This document shows, piece by piece, positions 13,201 to 25,554 of a DNA stretch of 64,000 nt; position 1 is the first letter of the stretch; each line of letters starts with the position of its first letter. The translations under genes were made by a program, and so were the position numbers. The stretch is from Opisthocomus hoazin. Its lineage: Eukaryota; Chordata; Aves; Opisthocomiformes; Opisthocomidae. Below the pieces are notes generated by a model that was not told the DNA's origin, did not search any database, and was given only the letters and a program-made list of their open reading frames with translations. The stretch covers positions 9,062,531-9,126,530 of the forward strand of contig NC_134422.1 of assembly GCF_030867145.1 (NCBI RefSeq). The letters run 5' to 3'.

Positions 13201-15562
13201 ACCTCCAAGTACACCAGGTGGGGAAAATCTTTTAAGAAAGGGCATAAGAGAAGCACAGAAGGAGAGAAGAGGCATACATTCACAACTCTCCACAGATACA
13301 GAGATAAATCTGCTCTGGCTTTGCTCAGAGACTGCTCCAGCTGAGGGGTGATGGTCCGTCATACCCACCAGACCAGCAGATAGCAGTTTCAGAACTCTCT
13401 CGTTTTGCCCTTCTATTGCTGTTTGGATTTATTTTTTAATAGACCAAATTAGCGAATCCATACGCATCATGGATTTAAAGCTCTGTAAATTCAGAGTTAA
13501 TGAAGGGGACTACAGCTTTCAGACTCAAGTCTCTAAGCTGAAGAGGAACATTTGTGCATGCTGGAGGGAAGGTCCTTGGCCCCACAACTGAAGCAAAGGT
13601 AGTTGCAGACTCCTTGCCGTAAGGCCTGACTTCAACGGGCTGGGCTCCCTGGGCAGTTTCTAAAGATGCACAGCAAGGCTGCTAAGCTTATTGCACAGTG
13701 AGATCAGATCGACTGTGCCCAGAGTCACTCTGCATATGGCTGTCACTGAATCAGTTTTGCAAGATTTTCAAATCAGGTTACAAACCACATCTTCCTCTTT
13801 CCTTGGTATTTACTGCCCCAACGTACCTACAGACAGCTCAAAGCCAGCCGTAGTCTTCATTTTGCTACATTAAACAATACAATCTCATTTTAGCTTCTGT
13901 GAAAGATTTGTCTCCCCAGTCTCCAGTCACCTTAGTAGCCCTTTTCTCCAACCTCAACCTGGGTAGTTAGACATTGCATTTTTTCAAAAGTTCAACTTTA
14001 AAAAAATATTTGTTTTAACACATTGTACTTCAGTAGCTAAGTTACACCCCTAGAATCATTGTCCAAGATTTTCAAAAGTATGTGTGCATCTGCAGATACC
14101 AGTAGATGCTTTTACACATTTTGGCAGGAGTTCATGTCATCATTGCTACCACTAGAATTTTGGTATTTCACCTTTCAAGACAAAATGATCACTTAAATAC
14201 CATCTTTTGAACACCTGTGACACCACCCATTGCATCCATTGTACACCTGCATTTCTTTCAACTGATCAGAAAGACCTGTTGAATAAACTCATGACAGACA
14301 GTCAGAAGGCTTTTAGCAGTTTCACTGTCTGAAGGGCAAGGGCAAACTGGACCAGCGTGCTTGATTTTGACTTCTATTTGTCCTTCACTATACCACGTTA
14401 GTTCTTATCTAATGGTTAAAAACCTGGCATGTTAAAGTTGTGTCCACAATAAAGAATCTCTGTGTACCTTATCACTGAAGTACTGCAATCTTTAGTTACG
14501 TTAAAAGTAAAGATTGTTGGTTCAGTCATAACAGTTTCAAGAACCTCTCTTCTATAGATATCCTTAAGCATTACTAAGAGAATCAGTTGGTGAGGACCTT
14601 CGTTCTTAATGCCTTTAAGGGACAAATTTAAGTTCACTTTTACTTTCAAAATCAGGAAGCTCAAAAGCTGTCTTTATTGGAGAGACACAACGTGAGGCAC
14701 AGGACTGGAGCTGATGAAACAAGACACATTTTGACACACACACACAGAGAAAAGTCATGCCCAGTAATGCATACATTTTTTTCTTGAAAAGTTTGTGTTT
14801 GGGGGGCAGAGAGGTGCAGGAAAAAAACCCCTAAAATTTGACGAAGAGCATTTTAATCAATTTTTTTCTTGTCCAATCAAACTATTTGTTCTACTGACTT
14901 AAAAAGCTCATGTTCCTGTACCTGGCTGAAGGCAGACTCTGATCACTTGCCTATTTTGACATATACAGAAAGTTTCAGATTAAGAGCAGACATACTGGGA
15001 CAGATCTAGGACTCATCTGTCCATTAATTTCTCTCTGTGATGATCCCACATAGACATCAGCAGGAGAAGGAAGAAGCATAGAGGGATTTTCTTGTACTAT
15101 TCACATGAAGTTTCTGGCACTCAGCAGTATCAGGACTTTCTAAAGTGGAGATTAGATCTTCTTCTTGACAGTACTATCCTTCAAGGTTACATTTAATCTC
15201 TTTTGGAGCCCGCTTTTACATTTGGCCTCCACAACAATAAGTTCCACAATTTAAATTTTATGCTTTATGGAAAAAGTACTAGAATAATTGTAGTTATTGC
15301 AATTTAATAGGAGGGGTACACATATATTGAACTCCTGGGATTTTTCTAGGAAGGCACAATCAGGACAGTCTTCTAATATTTCTTCAAATCAAAATCACCT
15401 TCAGCAGCACGATGTTAGATAAACCACTAAAGCAAAAGACTGCATGAGGCAGTTCCTCCTTTAGCTATGTAGGACAATCATTACATTCAATAAAAAGTAA
15501 GCTGGGATATTATATGGAGGAGCAAAGCAAGGTGGATTTGCAGAAATGCTATATGAACAGTG

Positions 15563-15585
15563 ACAGCCCCTCTGAAAGGGGCTGT
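15563..15585 (+). repeat. GC-rich hairpin, 9-bp stem and 5-nt loop
   Basis: acagcccct (15563-15571) and aggggctgt (15577-15585) are exact reverse complements separated by 'ctgaa'. It lies inside AT-rich intronic DNA with no associated reading frame. Confidence 0.75.
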
Positions 15586-18500
15586 ATCTGAGCTCTTTTG
15601 CAGGGTTCAGCTAGAGATTGGAGCAGAGTGGCTTCCTGAACACCTGTGCAGATGCTCCCTAATAAAAAAAGACAAGAGAAAGCCATTTATGCTGAGTGAG
15701 GACAAGGACAGATAGCTAAGCAATGTTATCTGCTCTAATGCACCTCTGTGTCTGGGTTTCTTTACGCTCATGGGTAAAGTTTAGTTTCCTGGTAATTACT
15801 ACTTATGTGCACCTGTTAGCAGGTAGATGTCAAGTGCCTTTTGAGTGCTCACAGAACTCTCTCTACATGTTAACAAGCATATACTTGCTGTCAGAGAGAT
15901 CCCCAACTCTAACCCCATAAGCTCCACTTTCAACTTAAATACCTTTTTTTAAAAATTGAAAAACCTAAACATAGTAAGTGCTTTTAAGAGAGAAGTAAAA
16001 GCAACAACCACAGACCTAAAAACAGCTTAAAGGGAAACAAGGAAAAGTTAGCTCAAAACAATACCAGACCTCTTTCTCAGTTTCACCTTTCCTTGTAAGT
16101 CACTATTTATATGATTAAGAGGTTCTTGGCAGACTCATTTAATCCATAATATTTTGACCTTGATATTACTTATGCATCTAGAACAGAGATTAGAAGGATA
16201 ACTGCTTTCTCACTTAAATATAGGGCTGGCATCTAGCAGCATAACCATGCTTACGATGCCCTCAAAAAAGGCTAAAAAAGCACCATGCACATTGTGCCAA
16301 ATGTAAGCTGAACTCTTAACTGTTTATCTTCAGTGGAAAACATAATTTTAAAATTCCTTCTTACTAGTTTTTCAAATGTACTACCTATCCAGCAAAATTA
16401 TAAGTTTAGGAACTCACAACAATAAAAGGGGAAAAAATAATTTTTAACCTGATGGTTGGCAGTTGGTTAGTTTTCAGTTTCTAACACAGATGTTGCCTTT
16501 ACGAAACAAATAAGTTACGTAGGATAAAATGGAAAACTTCATGTTACTAATAAATGCTCAGATATTAAAGCTCTCTTCCATTAAAATTCAAGGCTAGCAA
16601 TCATTGTTTAAAGATAATGGCGTTAACATCAGCTAGGAAAACAAAAGATTTAATTTTGTGAAATGCAGTATAATTGGAATATGAAACAATAGAGGAATAG
16701 ATAAAGCATTTCATTTTCACAGGTGAAGATTTCAATAAATCATCTGTGAACTTGCCACAAATGAGTCCTATCTACTGAAACTGGGGACTTGCAAGAGCAA
16801 CCTGCATTTGAGATGGTGTCTGGCTCTGACGAGATAGCAAGAAAAGAGAGCAATTGGAAAATTAATGCTTAAGACAACAGTCTCTTGACCAAAGGATGGT
16901 GGCATGTTACTTAGTGTAGGGCTGTTGTATTCTGTCTGAGGGCTATCCCCTTCAACTCGTTTCATACCTGGAGCAACATCTGTATTTCTCCACTTTGATG
17001 CAAATAAATCTTCCTGCTTTCTTATCCATTCTTTGAAGAAAGAGACAGCTTCCAAGGCTTCTATTTGTAAGAACATATGCCCTAGAGAGGATCTGCCATG
17101 ATATAGATTGTGTTTTTCAGAAGCTGAGATGTGACAGCCAGCCCTCAGCTCCCCAAAGGCAGCAGCCTCCTGCCTGTTTCTTGGCTCATGCTGCCACAGC
17201 AAGGGATGTTGCCTGCACTTCCCTCCTTCCTGCTCTTAGCATGTACCTGGGGATGCCAGAAGAACCAAGGGCCAATAGGTTTATTATCCACAGCTTGTGA
17301 GAGACAGATAGATATTAATAATACTAAGTTTAAGGCTAACACTGGTAACAGTCTTTAATGAGGCTTAGAGATTCTGGGCAGCAGCAAGTATAGGGCAGAA
17401 GTACTGAAGAAATCTCAGCTGTCCGTGTAGTCCCTGGACAACACAGATGGTAGAGCATAAAGAAGTGGAAAGATGCTTGTGCTTCCTGTGCCACAGGATG
17501 AGCTAGGCTGAAGCAGCGCGCCAGCACCTACAGCTCACTATCAGACCAGGTGAAATACCAGTTTCCTTGTAGGCATCCACTGAAAGACAGAAGCATGGCC
17601 GTGATTTTCACTAAGCACCAGTAAAGCACTCATTGTCCTCGTGGGCTTTTCGTGTGCAAAGACAGTAGCCACGTGTCCTCAGAGACCATATCTGCCAGGA
17701 TATCACCTATGGAGAATTATGCAGATTACACTAGTGTGAATTTGGTTCTCTGACTATAGTATTTGCAGGGTTAGTTTGTTTTTAAAGCTGCAGACTTTTC
17801 ATGTTGAAGCAATTTTTAAGTACTCTAATGCAAAGTGTAATCACACATTGATTTTTTCCATTAAAACTACAGAAGTCTTAAATACCCTGGGGGTGCTGGC
17901 CTCAATTAGTCCCAATTCTTCCATTTCTTTTCTCTCTGTACCATTTTGCCATCCCTCGGCGTAGGAGGAAAGGAAGACTGTCTGCTTAAGCCAAAAGCAC
18001 AATCTTCTGTTACATGAGTCCAGTTAAAAGCAGCAGTAGATAAATTGCTTTCTGTACAATAGGCAGGAAAATTATGCTGGTTTCTGCTTATGCTCATTTT
18101 TAAATTACAGTGTGAGGAAAACTGAACGTACAAATATCTGGATTTTGGAAGTTTGCCTTGAATCTATTTTACTGTGGCTGTGTATTTTTTTTTAAAACCA
18201 ACAGAAGCCCCACATCTCTTCAGAGGAGGTTGTTTGTACACAATTGCCCCGAGAAGCCATAATCCCTGAATGCAGCCTTTCCATTGTCATCTGTTGAATA
18301 GCTGATCTTCAGTTTTGTGCTACCAGCATTCAGTAGCATTGATCTGTTTTGCCATTGACACCAGGTTAATACTTTTGCAGAGAAGAGGAAAGCAAATTTT
18401 ACTGAACACCAGTAGGTAAATCCTTTGCTTTTATCTCTCTTTCAGAAAGCAGCACCTAAAAGAAAAACCTTACTATTGACAGAGGGTGGGTGTCCTGTTC

Positions 18501-19337
18501 AGTTGAATGGCCAGACCCTGGTCTGTTGGTCTAAGTGTTTCACATTCCCTGCTCAGCCCCTGGTACCCATTTGAGTGCATTCAGTCTCCTACTTGTCTTG
18601 TGTAACTCGAAGCCCTGCTCAGATAAATATATGGATGGAGGCACCATATAAAACACAGAGATGAAAATCCCACCCAGCCTACAACGTATTTATCTTCAGG
18701 CACCTCACCAACAAAGTCTCTGAAGAAGGGCAGCTGAGCGGAATGATTAAAGAAATTAACCAAGAGGAGTCAATGAAGCCGAGTTTAAAGAACATGGGCT
18801 GGACCTGTGTTCTGGAATCTAATCAGTTAGGTTATTCTTTCAACTTTTGTTCTATCCCCAAGCTTTACCTTTTTCAGTAAGGAAAAAGCCCAGCCATTTC
18901 CAACCTGTGAAGAAGCATCTAATTTTCCTGTAACAGAAGTCCTACCATTGTCAAGTTATACTGTGCCTGAGTCATCTCTAGATGACAACCACATATTTTC
19001 CACAACTACTTGAAGTAATCTGCCTCCTGAGAACCCATTTGCCAAGTGCCTTACGAAATACATTTCCTTAGTGATCTTTGGAAAGGCTATTTCTACACAC
19101 AATACCTTTATTCTGAGCAAAACATTAATCTGCCAGCACTAGTATATGGGAAAGAAATGGTGCTCCAGCTGAAGTTCTAAGAGATCTTTTTAATTTCTGA
19201 CTTAAAGTTTTATCTAGATTTAGCTTATGGCCAGGTACAGCTGTGTCCATGGCATGTAGAGTGGCATTTGGTATTGTGATAGAATAGCCTGGCATCATTT
19301 TAACAGTCACCACCAAAAAAAATGGCAGGAGATGGGC

Positions 19338-19440
19338 CAGGCAGCCCAACAGATAGGGCACTAGCACAAGCTCCAGCAGATGCATTCGTGACTCTCCATA
19401 GCATTTGTGGCCTTGGTCAGGTCACTGACTTCTTTCTATC
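19338..19440 (+). mobile_element. MIR-like SINE remnant
   Basis: The order 'gatagggcactagcac', then 'gtggccttggtcaggtcac', then 'tgacttct' follows the tRNA-derived head and core of MIR in the forward direction ('...gcactggc...', '...gaccttgggcaagtcac...'). It is old and diverged. It forms the first part of a 198-codon open frame that I do not accept as a gene. Confidence 0.42.
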
Positions 19441-22400
19441 TAGCTTTTCCAGCCTTTCCCTTTTGCCCGTTTTATTTCAGTTTAGAGACAGAGACTCTCT
19501 TTCCTGCAGTGACACTTACCAGAGTCTCAGTAAAGGCTTTAGCTGCTATTGCTCCATAAAGCAGATCAGACCTGAAGCTATCTGTACTATACCACATCAC
19601 ATCACATCACATCACATCACACAAAACCACCACTGCTACTGTGTTCAGGTTGACACTCGGTGTGTTGGACATACTTACGCGTTAGACCGAAGAAAAACAC
19701 TTAAAAAACCCACCACCATGCTGCCTTTGTCAGATGGAGGCACTGCCATAAATCGTGATAAGCAACTGCCTTCTTTGCTCATTCAAGAAGCTGTAGGATA
19801 TTTGCTGTCCAGGCACGTAGGTAAAATTTATCTTACATCAGAAGGTCCCACAGCAGAAAACCTACAGTTCTGTAGTGATGGGAAAGAGATAGCAGAGAGA
19901 ATTATCCGCCCCAGTTAGCATGGGGGAGCTGGTGGAGCCAGGCTGGTAGCAGCAGGGTCTCCAGTTAGGTAGGTCCAGCTGCAGCTATGGCTCTTGCCAA
20001 CGGCTGCAGCTACAGCAGTGCTTTAATGTATCTACCTCAACACTTTCATAGCAGCCAGATTACTTTGGTATTTCTCTTTTCTGGAAGGAAGAGCTAGAGA
20101 TGGAGGGGTGTTTCATCATGGTCAGGAGACAAAAAAGCCCAGATGCTGGCTGGCAAACAGCAAAGCACCCACAGTGCCTAGGAGCCCCATGCAGGGAGAC
20201 CCCTCTGCTGTGCAAACGGAAGAGTGTTGCTCCAAAGGGAAAATTGGAAATCTATACAGTAAAAAGCAGAGGACGTAGCAACACTGAAGGACTTTTTTAT
20301 TTCAATGTATTTACTGTGGTAGGCTTGCGGCTGCTTTATACAAAATAATTAAGGCTTTTAGCAGAAGTACAAAACTGAAGCTGCCAAGGGAAATATCATA
20401 GAAGCTTTAGAAGCAATAGATTTTTAATCTGGAATAGTCAAAACTCACTTCATTGTAGAGTACAAGTTCAGGTCAGTCAGATCTAGTCTGATGACAAACT
20501 ATGCAGCTGCTTTTGTATAAATGTGGCTTTGTATTATTGACTGGATTAAGAAGGATGTAGCCATGGCCCGCGAGCAGGCACTGCTGGCATGGAGCTGCTG
20601 GTGCCAAAGCCCACCTCACCAGCAGCATGTGTGGACACTGGTCCCATACCTCTCCCCTTTCCCAGTGAGCAGGCCACCTGTTAACATTTCCTAAAGATTT
20701 TAACTTACCTAGTTTCAGCTATAAAAGTGACTTCTTTTTTTTCTCATTTATAATTATTGAACTAGCTGGATTTCTCTTTACAGGATCCTTCCATTACATT
20801 CTCCTTCTTTGTTTGCTATAACCCTGTTATAATATATATAATAGTACATATAAGTCTCCAAACTCACCCTTTCCTAAGAGCTCACTGCTACAGTGGCAGG
20901 GGCCTGAGCTCAGGTGTTGGAGCAGCAAGAGGTCCCCAGCAGCACCTCGTGACCATTTAGGTAGCCCTCTGATCACTGCCTTGCCCTTTACAGCCACAGG
21001 AGAAAGACGAGATCGAGTTGCCACAAACACTGAATCAGTCCCTGTGGGGGTGGGCCAACCATTAAGGGGTTTTAAATACTGTTAAAAGCTTGCATTTCAT
21101 CAAAGTGCCATCAGCCAAGTATTTTCATAATCACTGTAGCTATCCAGTTTCTGCTGCTGGGAGTGGAGAAACTTTTATTAACAAATGCTGCCATGAACCA
21201 CACAAAAATTAAGTTTAGCTATATTTTCCCTGCTATTCATGACTGGCCACGCTCATCCAGATCCATGTAGCCCTTCACTAGAAGAAAGATCTGCTGTCCT
21301 GACATGAACAAAGCTGCTTTAACAACAACAAACATAGGTAACCCACACAGTGTCAACCAGTCTGATTTATGCTGCTCATAAGGATGAGCTGACCCACTGG
21401 AGGCAGTGGGGTTTTACCACGTGGCTCAGAAGGCGATTAAATAAATCACACACACAGAGATTGCAGGAAGTATGCCCCAGTCTATCCAAAAGCACAAAAA
21501 GCCTGATGTCAGAAGCAGGAGCATTAAGTAGAGACTTACATCTGCTATCATGTTTTTTTTGAAGCCAACGGCAATAGTGGGAAGGAAGTTGGAAGGAATA
21601 GCACTGCACAGCCTGCTTTATAAAAACAGAGTTGATTTTCTCCAAAATAATGGGACAAATTTGTATTCCTCCACTGGGGAAAAGCCACCAAAATTTGAGG
21701 TGATCAGCCCCTGGGCGTACCCCCTCCCCAACACCAGGCATAGAGTTGTTATTGCAGCCATTGGGGGAGTCCTTCCTCTCCACCATGAGTGGAGTTAGCC
21801 AGAAACAGAAGGAACTGACATCTCTACATCAAGAACTTCAAATCCCCATCCAGACCACCTGGGCTTTAAGCCAAAAGGCTTGAACCTTGCAGCCACCTTC
21901 CTTGGACAAAAGTTCTTCCCCACGCGAGATCAGCCTGCCCAGTATGGTGGTGCTCTCCTCGCTTGGCTCCTTGTCACCTTCATCCTCCATCACAGCAGTG
22001 GTGTCACCCCATCTGGAGCCCATCCTGCAAACGTCAATACTACCTACGGCAAGCAGTCTTTCACTTTCAACATTTACAATTCATTTTCATGAATTTTCTC
22101 AAGTGCCATACAATAACGTGACCCTAAAAAAAATCGATTCCTTCTTGTGTCTCCTTCTACTTAGCTTTTTCTCATCGTCAGGAGATTTATGAATTTAATC
22201 TCTGTTCTATAGAATTTACCACTTTTAGCAACTAGAAGAAGAAAATGTTAAATTGTTTTTATTGCTGTTAGATGTTCAAAGACATCATGCTATACACTGT
22301 CATTTACATTTCACATTAAAAGTAAAATATGTTGGGAATGTGCAAGTATTTGTTTTAATTTGAGCCATCTGTTAAATGAAAAATAAAGAGGACTTCTAAA

Positions 22401-24326
22401 TCGCTATATTTAAATTCAGCGATTTGTAAACTATTTACATGTTCATTTCTCCTGGGTTAAAACTGCCCTAAAGCATCACTCTTATGAAATCTCCAAATTA
22501 AATTGCTTTGCATTGTTCTCAAGGATGCAGGCCACAGTTTCTTCCTCCTCAGTTTATTAATTTATTTCCCAACCCAAGTAAATTAGCAAGACTTGTATTA
22601 AGAGTCTTGCCACTGAAATAATTTTGGGGAATTCATGGAAGTATTTACTGGCTCCAGAAAGCTGAGAGCACAGAGACAGCATCAGATATTTGCGGCAAAT
22701 TCTCTTAAAATAAAGGACAAGCCAATCACTTTAATTCAGCTTTTTAACACTTCTGCAAGCAGCACTAGGTCTGCCTATACCATGCTAGACCATCAGCAAG
22801 CAAGAACAACAATCGAGCAGGGGAAGAAAAGCCACAGTAATTTACCTTCATCTCTCAGCCTAGCTAGAACTTACTACAGGATTTGGATCTTAGACTGGCC
22901 TTTAACGTAGCTGTGGATGAGAATTTGCAAGGGGAGAATGATCCACAGACTTTAAAGGATCCCACAGTAGCACTTAACTTCAAGAGCAGAGCCTTATTTC
23001 GTTTTTCTGCTTTGTGCAACATGCTGTGTTTAGCATTAGCTGCTAAGCTTCTGCCCCAGGAGTCAGTACTTTTGGTGGAGTAAGGATACCGAGAGCCCTT
23101 TCGGTCACCCAGATATGGGGCCTCTCGTCCCAGACTAACAGAAGCCTTGCACGAGGAGATGATTTCTTTGTTAGATGTACACCCTGAGCACGAGGAAGAG
23201 CTCTGTACCGCCTGGAGCGTCACATCTCCCATTTGAAGTCTTTGTCACCCTCTCTGCTGGTACAGTGTGCAGCTCCACCCTTTCTCCAAACATTTGAGTC
23301 ATATGCCTTGCCTGTATGACCGGTTTTCACCATCTTCTCAACTCTAATACAGGTGAATCAGAGAAGGAGCTGGGTGCACCCTGGTTTCCTTACCCTGCAG
23401 CTTCACGTCCCAATCACAGACCACAGCAAAAGCAGGACTAGATGAGGAAGCAGAGAATGCTTAAAAACAAAATAAATTTTTTTAAAAAATTACTTAAACC
23501 TGTAGAAGTGGACAGACCCTTGAGTTTCAATTCCCCCTCTACAATATCAAGCAGAGCACCAAAAGGCAACACAGAATACTAGGTCTACTGTTCTAGATTG
23601 TTCATTTATTATATCCAGTATCATATTAAGCAACCCAACAAAACAAGAACTAGCAGTAATTCAGCCAGGGCATGATTAAGGGTGCCTCTAACAGCATCAA
23701 CAAATGTGGAGACTACATGGATCACAGCCCGGAAAGATTCCAAGCTGGTGAAATGACAGCTTGATTAGTTTTTGTCTGACAAATGTGGTGAGAGAGATCA
23801 GAATCAAACATAATTCCAAGGTTATAGGCCTTCAAGTAAAACCAGGAAAAAAAATTTAAAGAGGGCAACAGCAATTTGCAAGACCAAATCAGCTCTCCAG
23901 CCCAGCTTTCTTAATGCTCAGATGCAACACAGCCACAACTGCCAAGGCTAAATGAGTACCCTCCAGGGAGCATCCTGAATTGACAGGAACATGCCTTCAG
24001 AGCAGGACAAGCTTCACATCTTGCAAGACAGTCTTCCTTCCCATCAAGAGCCTTACTGAATATGAACGTATTTGTAATTTAATGGGAAAACATGCAAGTA
24101 AAACTACTTTATATCTAGGCAACCATTGCCTATTGCTACACCAAAGGTCAAGCAGCAACACAGTTACCCATATTGCTGCATGTGGGCATGCAGTACAATC
24201 AAACAATGTAAACAGCAGACAGTAAATGGATTTTTCCTTCTTCTTCCCTCCCATTAGTTCTAACAACAAAAAGAGTGAGTCAAAAACATACAGGGAAATC
24301 AAGTTTCTTAAATATATCCCTCTCCC
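19441..24326. other. Intronic DNA of GPR39 nearest exon 1, no gene seen
   Basis: It contains the (ATCAC)n repeat and a weak 8-bp inverted repeat (22398-22405 with 22418-22425). A minus-strand AATAAA at 23605-23610 could end an intron-retained GPR39 transcript. Nothing else supported. Confidence 0.55.
19591..19621 (+). repeat. (ATCAC)n microsatellite
   Basis: Six tandem copies of a 5-bp unit (cacat/atcac), with no interruption. It is translated as an Ile-Thr-Ser-His-His run in one frame, which is an artefact of the repeat. Confidence 0.95.
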
Positions 24327-24460
24327 TCATTTTGCACCAGTTTCAAACCATACATCCCCCATTTGAGGGAACTCGGCGAGATAAAATGGAGGTTTCTGGG
24401 TTTCCTTCCCATGTGGAAAGGGGGCAGGGGAGGGGAGGCAGAGTAGGACGGGGTTCTTAC
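24327..24460 (-). other. GPR39: GPR39 intron-retention reading frame (GPR39-1b-like tail)
   Basis: If the donor at 24460 is not used, the receptor frame continues 44 codons into the intron before a stop at 24327-24329. This gives a 333-residue protein with five transmembrane segments. A truncated five-TM human isoform, GPR39-1b, is known and arises from the same exon boundary. The bird tail is proline-rich and ends in Gly-Ala-Lys, with no hydrophobic segment long enough for a sixth helix. A minus-strand AATAAA (23605-23610), about 720 nt past the stop, could serve such a transcript. Whether the tail is translated is inference. Confidence 0.5.
24420..24453 (+). repeat. G-rich tract at the start of GPR39 intron 1 (G-quadruplex-like)
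   Basis: Runs of 5, 4, 4 and 4 G occur at 24420-24424, 24427-24430, 24432-24435 and 24450-24453. The first three are separated by 1-2 nt and the last by a 14-nt loop. The G-rich strand is the template strand for GPR39, and the tract begins 8 nt inside the intron. It could fold as a long-loop DNA quadruplex; the nascent RNA would be C-rich here. Confidence 0.5.
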
Positions 24461-25328
24461 CCAGGAATAAAATGATCTGTCTCCTGGAGCTCTTCCCCTC
24501 CGAGCTCTCACTTTTTCTTAGGTACAGCTCCTGATGTCGTAGTCCACCCTTCACTGCCACAGTTCCTTCCTTGTGGATCGTCAGGGTTTTCATCATGCTG
24601 CGGCACATGAAGGTGACAGCTCCCAGCACTATAATGTACACAGCGAAGGCGCTGAAGATACTGGCCTGAAAGACAGGCCACTTGGAGGAGAGGCTGGTAC
24701 AGATGGTCATATTTTGCTTCAGCTCTGGGAGGTGGTGCCTGGGTGTAGGCTTGACGCAGGCAGTCATACCTTGGTAGCCCTCGATGGTTTCCAGGGGATA
24801 TTCTGTGCCCATGGCAAAGAGCAGGGGCAGAGCCACTATGACAGATGTCCCCCAGACAAAGGCGATGAGCAGCTTCACCTTGCGGGGTCCAGAGACTGCC
24901 TTGAACTTGAAGGGATGGCAGATAGCCACATACCTCTCAAAGCTGAGGGTGGCTACATGCAGCACAGTGGCGTAACTGCAGGCTTCAAAGAGGAAGTAGT
25001 AGACTTTGCAAGCCACATTGCCATTGGGTGTGGCAAAGGGGGTCCAGATGGCACTGAAGAACTCCATGGGCATGCCTAGCAGGATGACCAGAAGGTCCGA
25101 GCAGGCCAGGCTTACCATGTGGTCCGTGACCTCCTTCTGCAGGTAGCCTTTCTTCTGCAGGATCCTGGTGGCCTTGATGGTGATGCTGTTGCCCAAGATG
25201 CCCGCAATAAAGATACAGACATACGCTGAGGCCAAAGTGATCTTGATCCAAGGAGATACCTCAAACTCGGGGATGTGGCTGTGGTCAATGAGATTAGAAC
25301 AGTCTGAACGCGATGTCTGTCCTGCCAT
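24461..25328 (-). CDS. GPR39: GPR39 zinc-sensing G protein-coupled receptor, first coding exon (TM1-TM5)
   Basis: This exon encodes 289 codons plus one base of a plasma-membrane class A receptor. The mammalian protein responds to extracellular Zn2+ and couples mainly to Gq, G12/13 and Gs. The match to human GPR39, recalled from memory, is strong throughout. TM1 is about 27-50 (Gly46-Asn47). TM2 is about 68-90 (Asp78). TM3 is about 106-134 and ends in Glu131-Arg132-Tyr133, the family's DRY variant. TM4 is about 150-172 (Trp159). TM5 is about 217-242. Cys107 and Cys210 match the TM3-ECL2 disulfide, and Cys10 and Cys191 match the second extracellular disulfide of this receptor. His16 and His18 in 'DHSH' align with the human zinc-binding His17/His19. 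Asn206 sits in an NMT glycosylation sequon. The ATG was chosen because it aligns with the human start; the frame stays open upstream, but that stretch looks like splice-site pyrimidine tract. The exon ends CTGG/GTAAGA, a good phase-1 donor. TM6, TM7 and the C-tail are not in the window. Confidence 0.97.
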
Positions 25329-25337
25329 GAGTCGCCC

Positions 25338-25554
25338 CTGAGGGAAGGAGGAGGAGGGAGGAAGAGCCTTCCTGCCCTCTCCGATGTTTAAATTTACAGC
25401 AAATAGATCCTTTCTCGCTTTGCCCTTCTCACCGAGACGCACAGGTCAGAGCAGTCAGGTACAACGATCACGTCTCAACTAGCCACACTCGTGGATTTTG
25501 TTAGCAATAGCCACTGAGTCAATAAGCCAAGCAGGGAAGTGTTTCAGCTCTTAC
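25338..25554 (-). other. GPR39: Predicted short intron in the GPR39 5'UTR
   Basis: Read on the minus strand, a near-perfect acceptor lies just before the coding exon: an uninterrupted C/T tract (plus-strand 25340-25366) ending CCCTCAG/GGGCG. It leaves only 9 nt of leader before the ATG. The best upstream donor is ATAG/GTAAGAG at 25554, giving a 217-nt intron, an ordinary size for a bird. A second possible donor (CTCG/GTGAGA) is near 25433. Mammalian GPR39 is usually drawn with two exons, so this would add a noncoding first exon ending at 25555. The acceptor is stronger evidence than the choice of donor. Transcription could also start inside this interval, in which case the acceptor would be unused. 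Confidence 0.5.

Larger units (their letters stand above)
5329..19337. other. Intronic DNA of GPR39 (inferred), no gene seen
   Basis: AT-rich unique-looking sequence with several small simple repeats annotated separately. The open frames are short, overlap on both strands and lack domains. I find no exon, RNA gene or recent transposon in it. Confidence 0.6.

Noticed and set aside
19322..19918. 198-codon plus-strand open frame starting at ATG
   Set aside because: Its first part is a MIR-like SINE remnant and its middle is the (ATCAC)n microsatellite. No domain is recognisable, and the remainder looks like chance open frame.
1..24460. LYPD1, the neighbour that overlaps the 3' end of GPR39 in mammals
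   Set aside because: No Ly6/uPAR cysteine pattern or GPR39 exon 2 is visible in this stretch; both probably lie beyond the left edge.
25329..25442. 38-codon N-terminal extension of GPR39 from a GTG
   Set aside because: The extension consists partly of the splice-acceptor pyrimidine tract, lacks an ATG, and the known family start aligns with the ATG at 25328.
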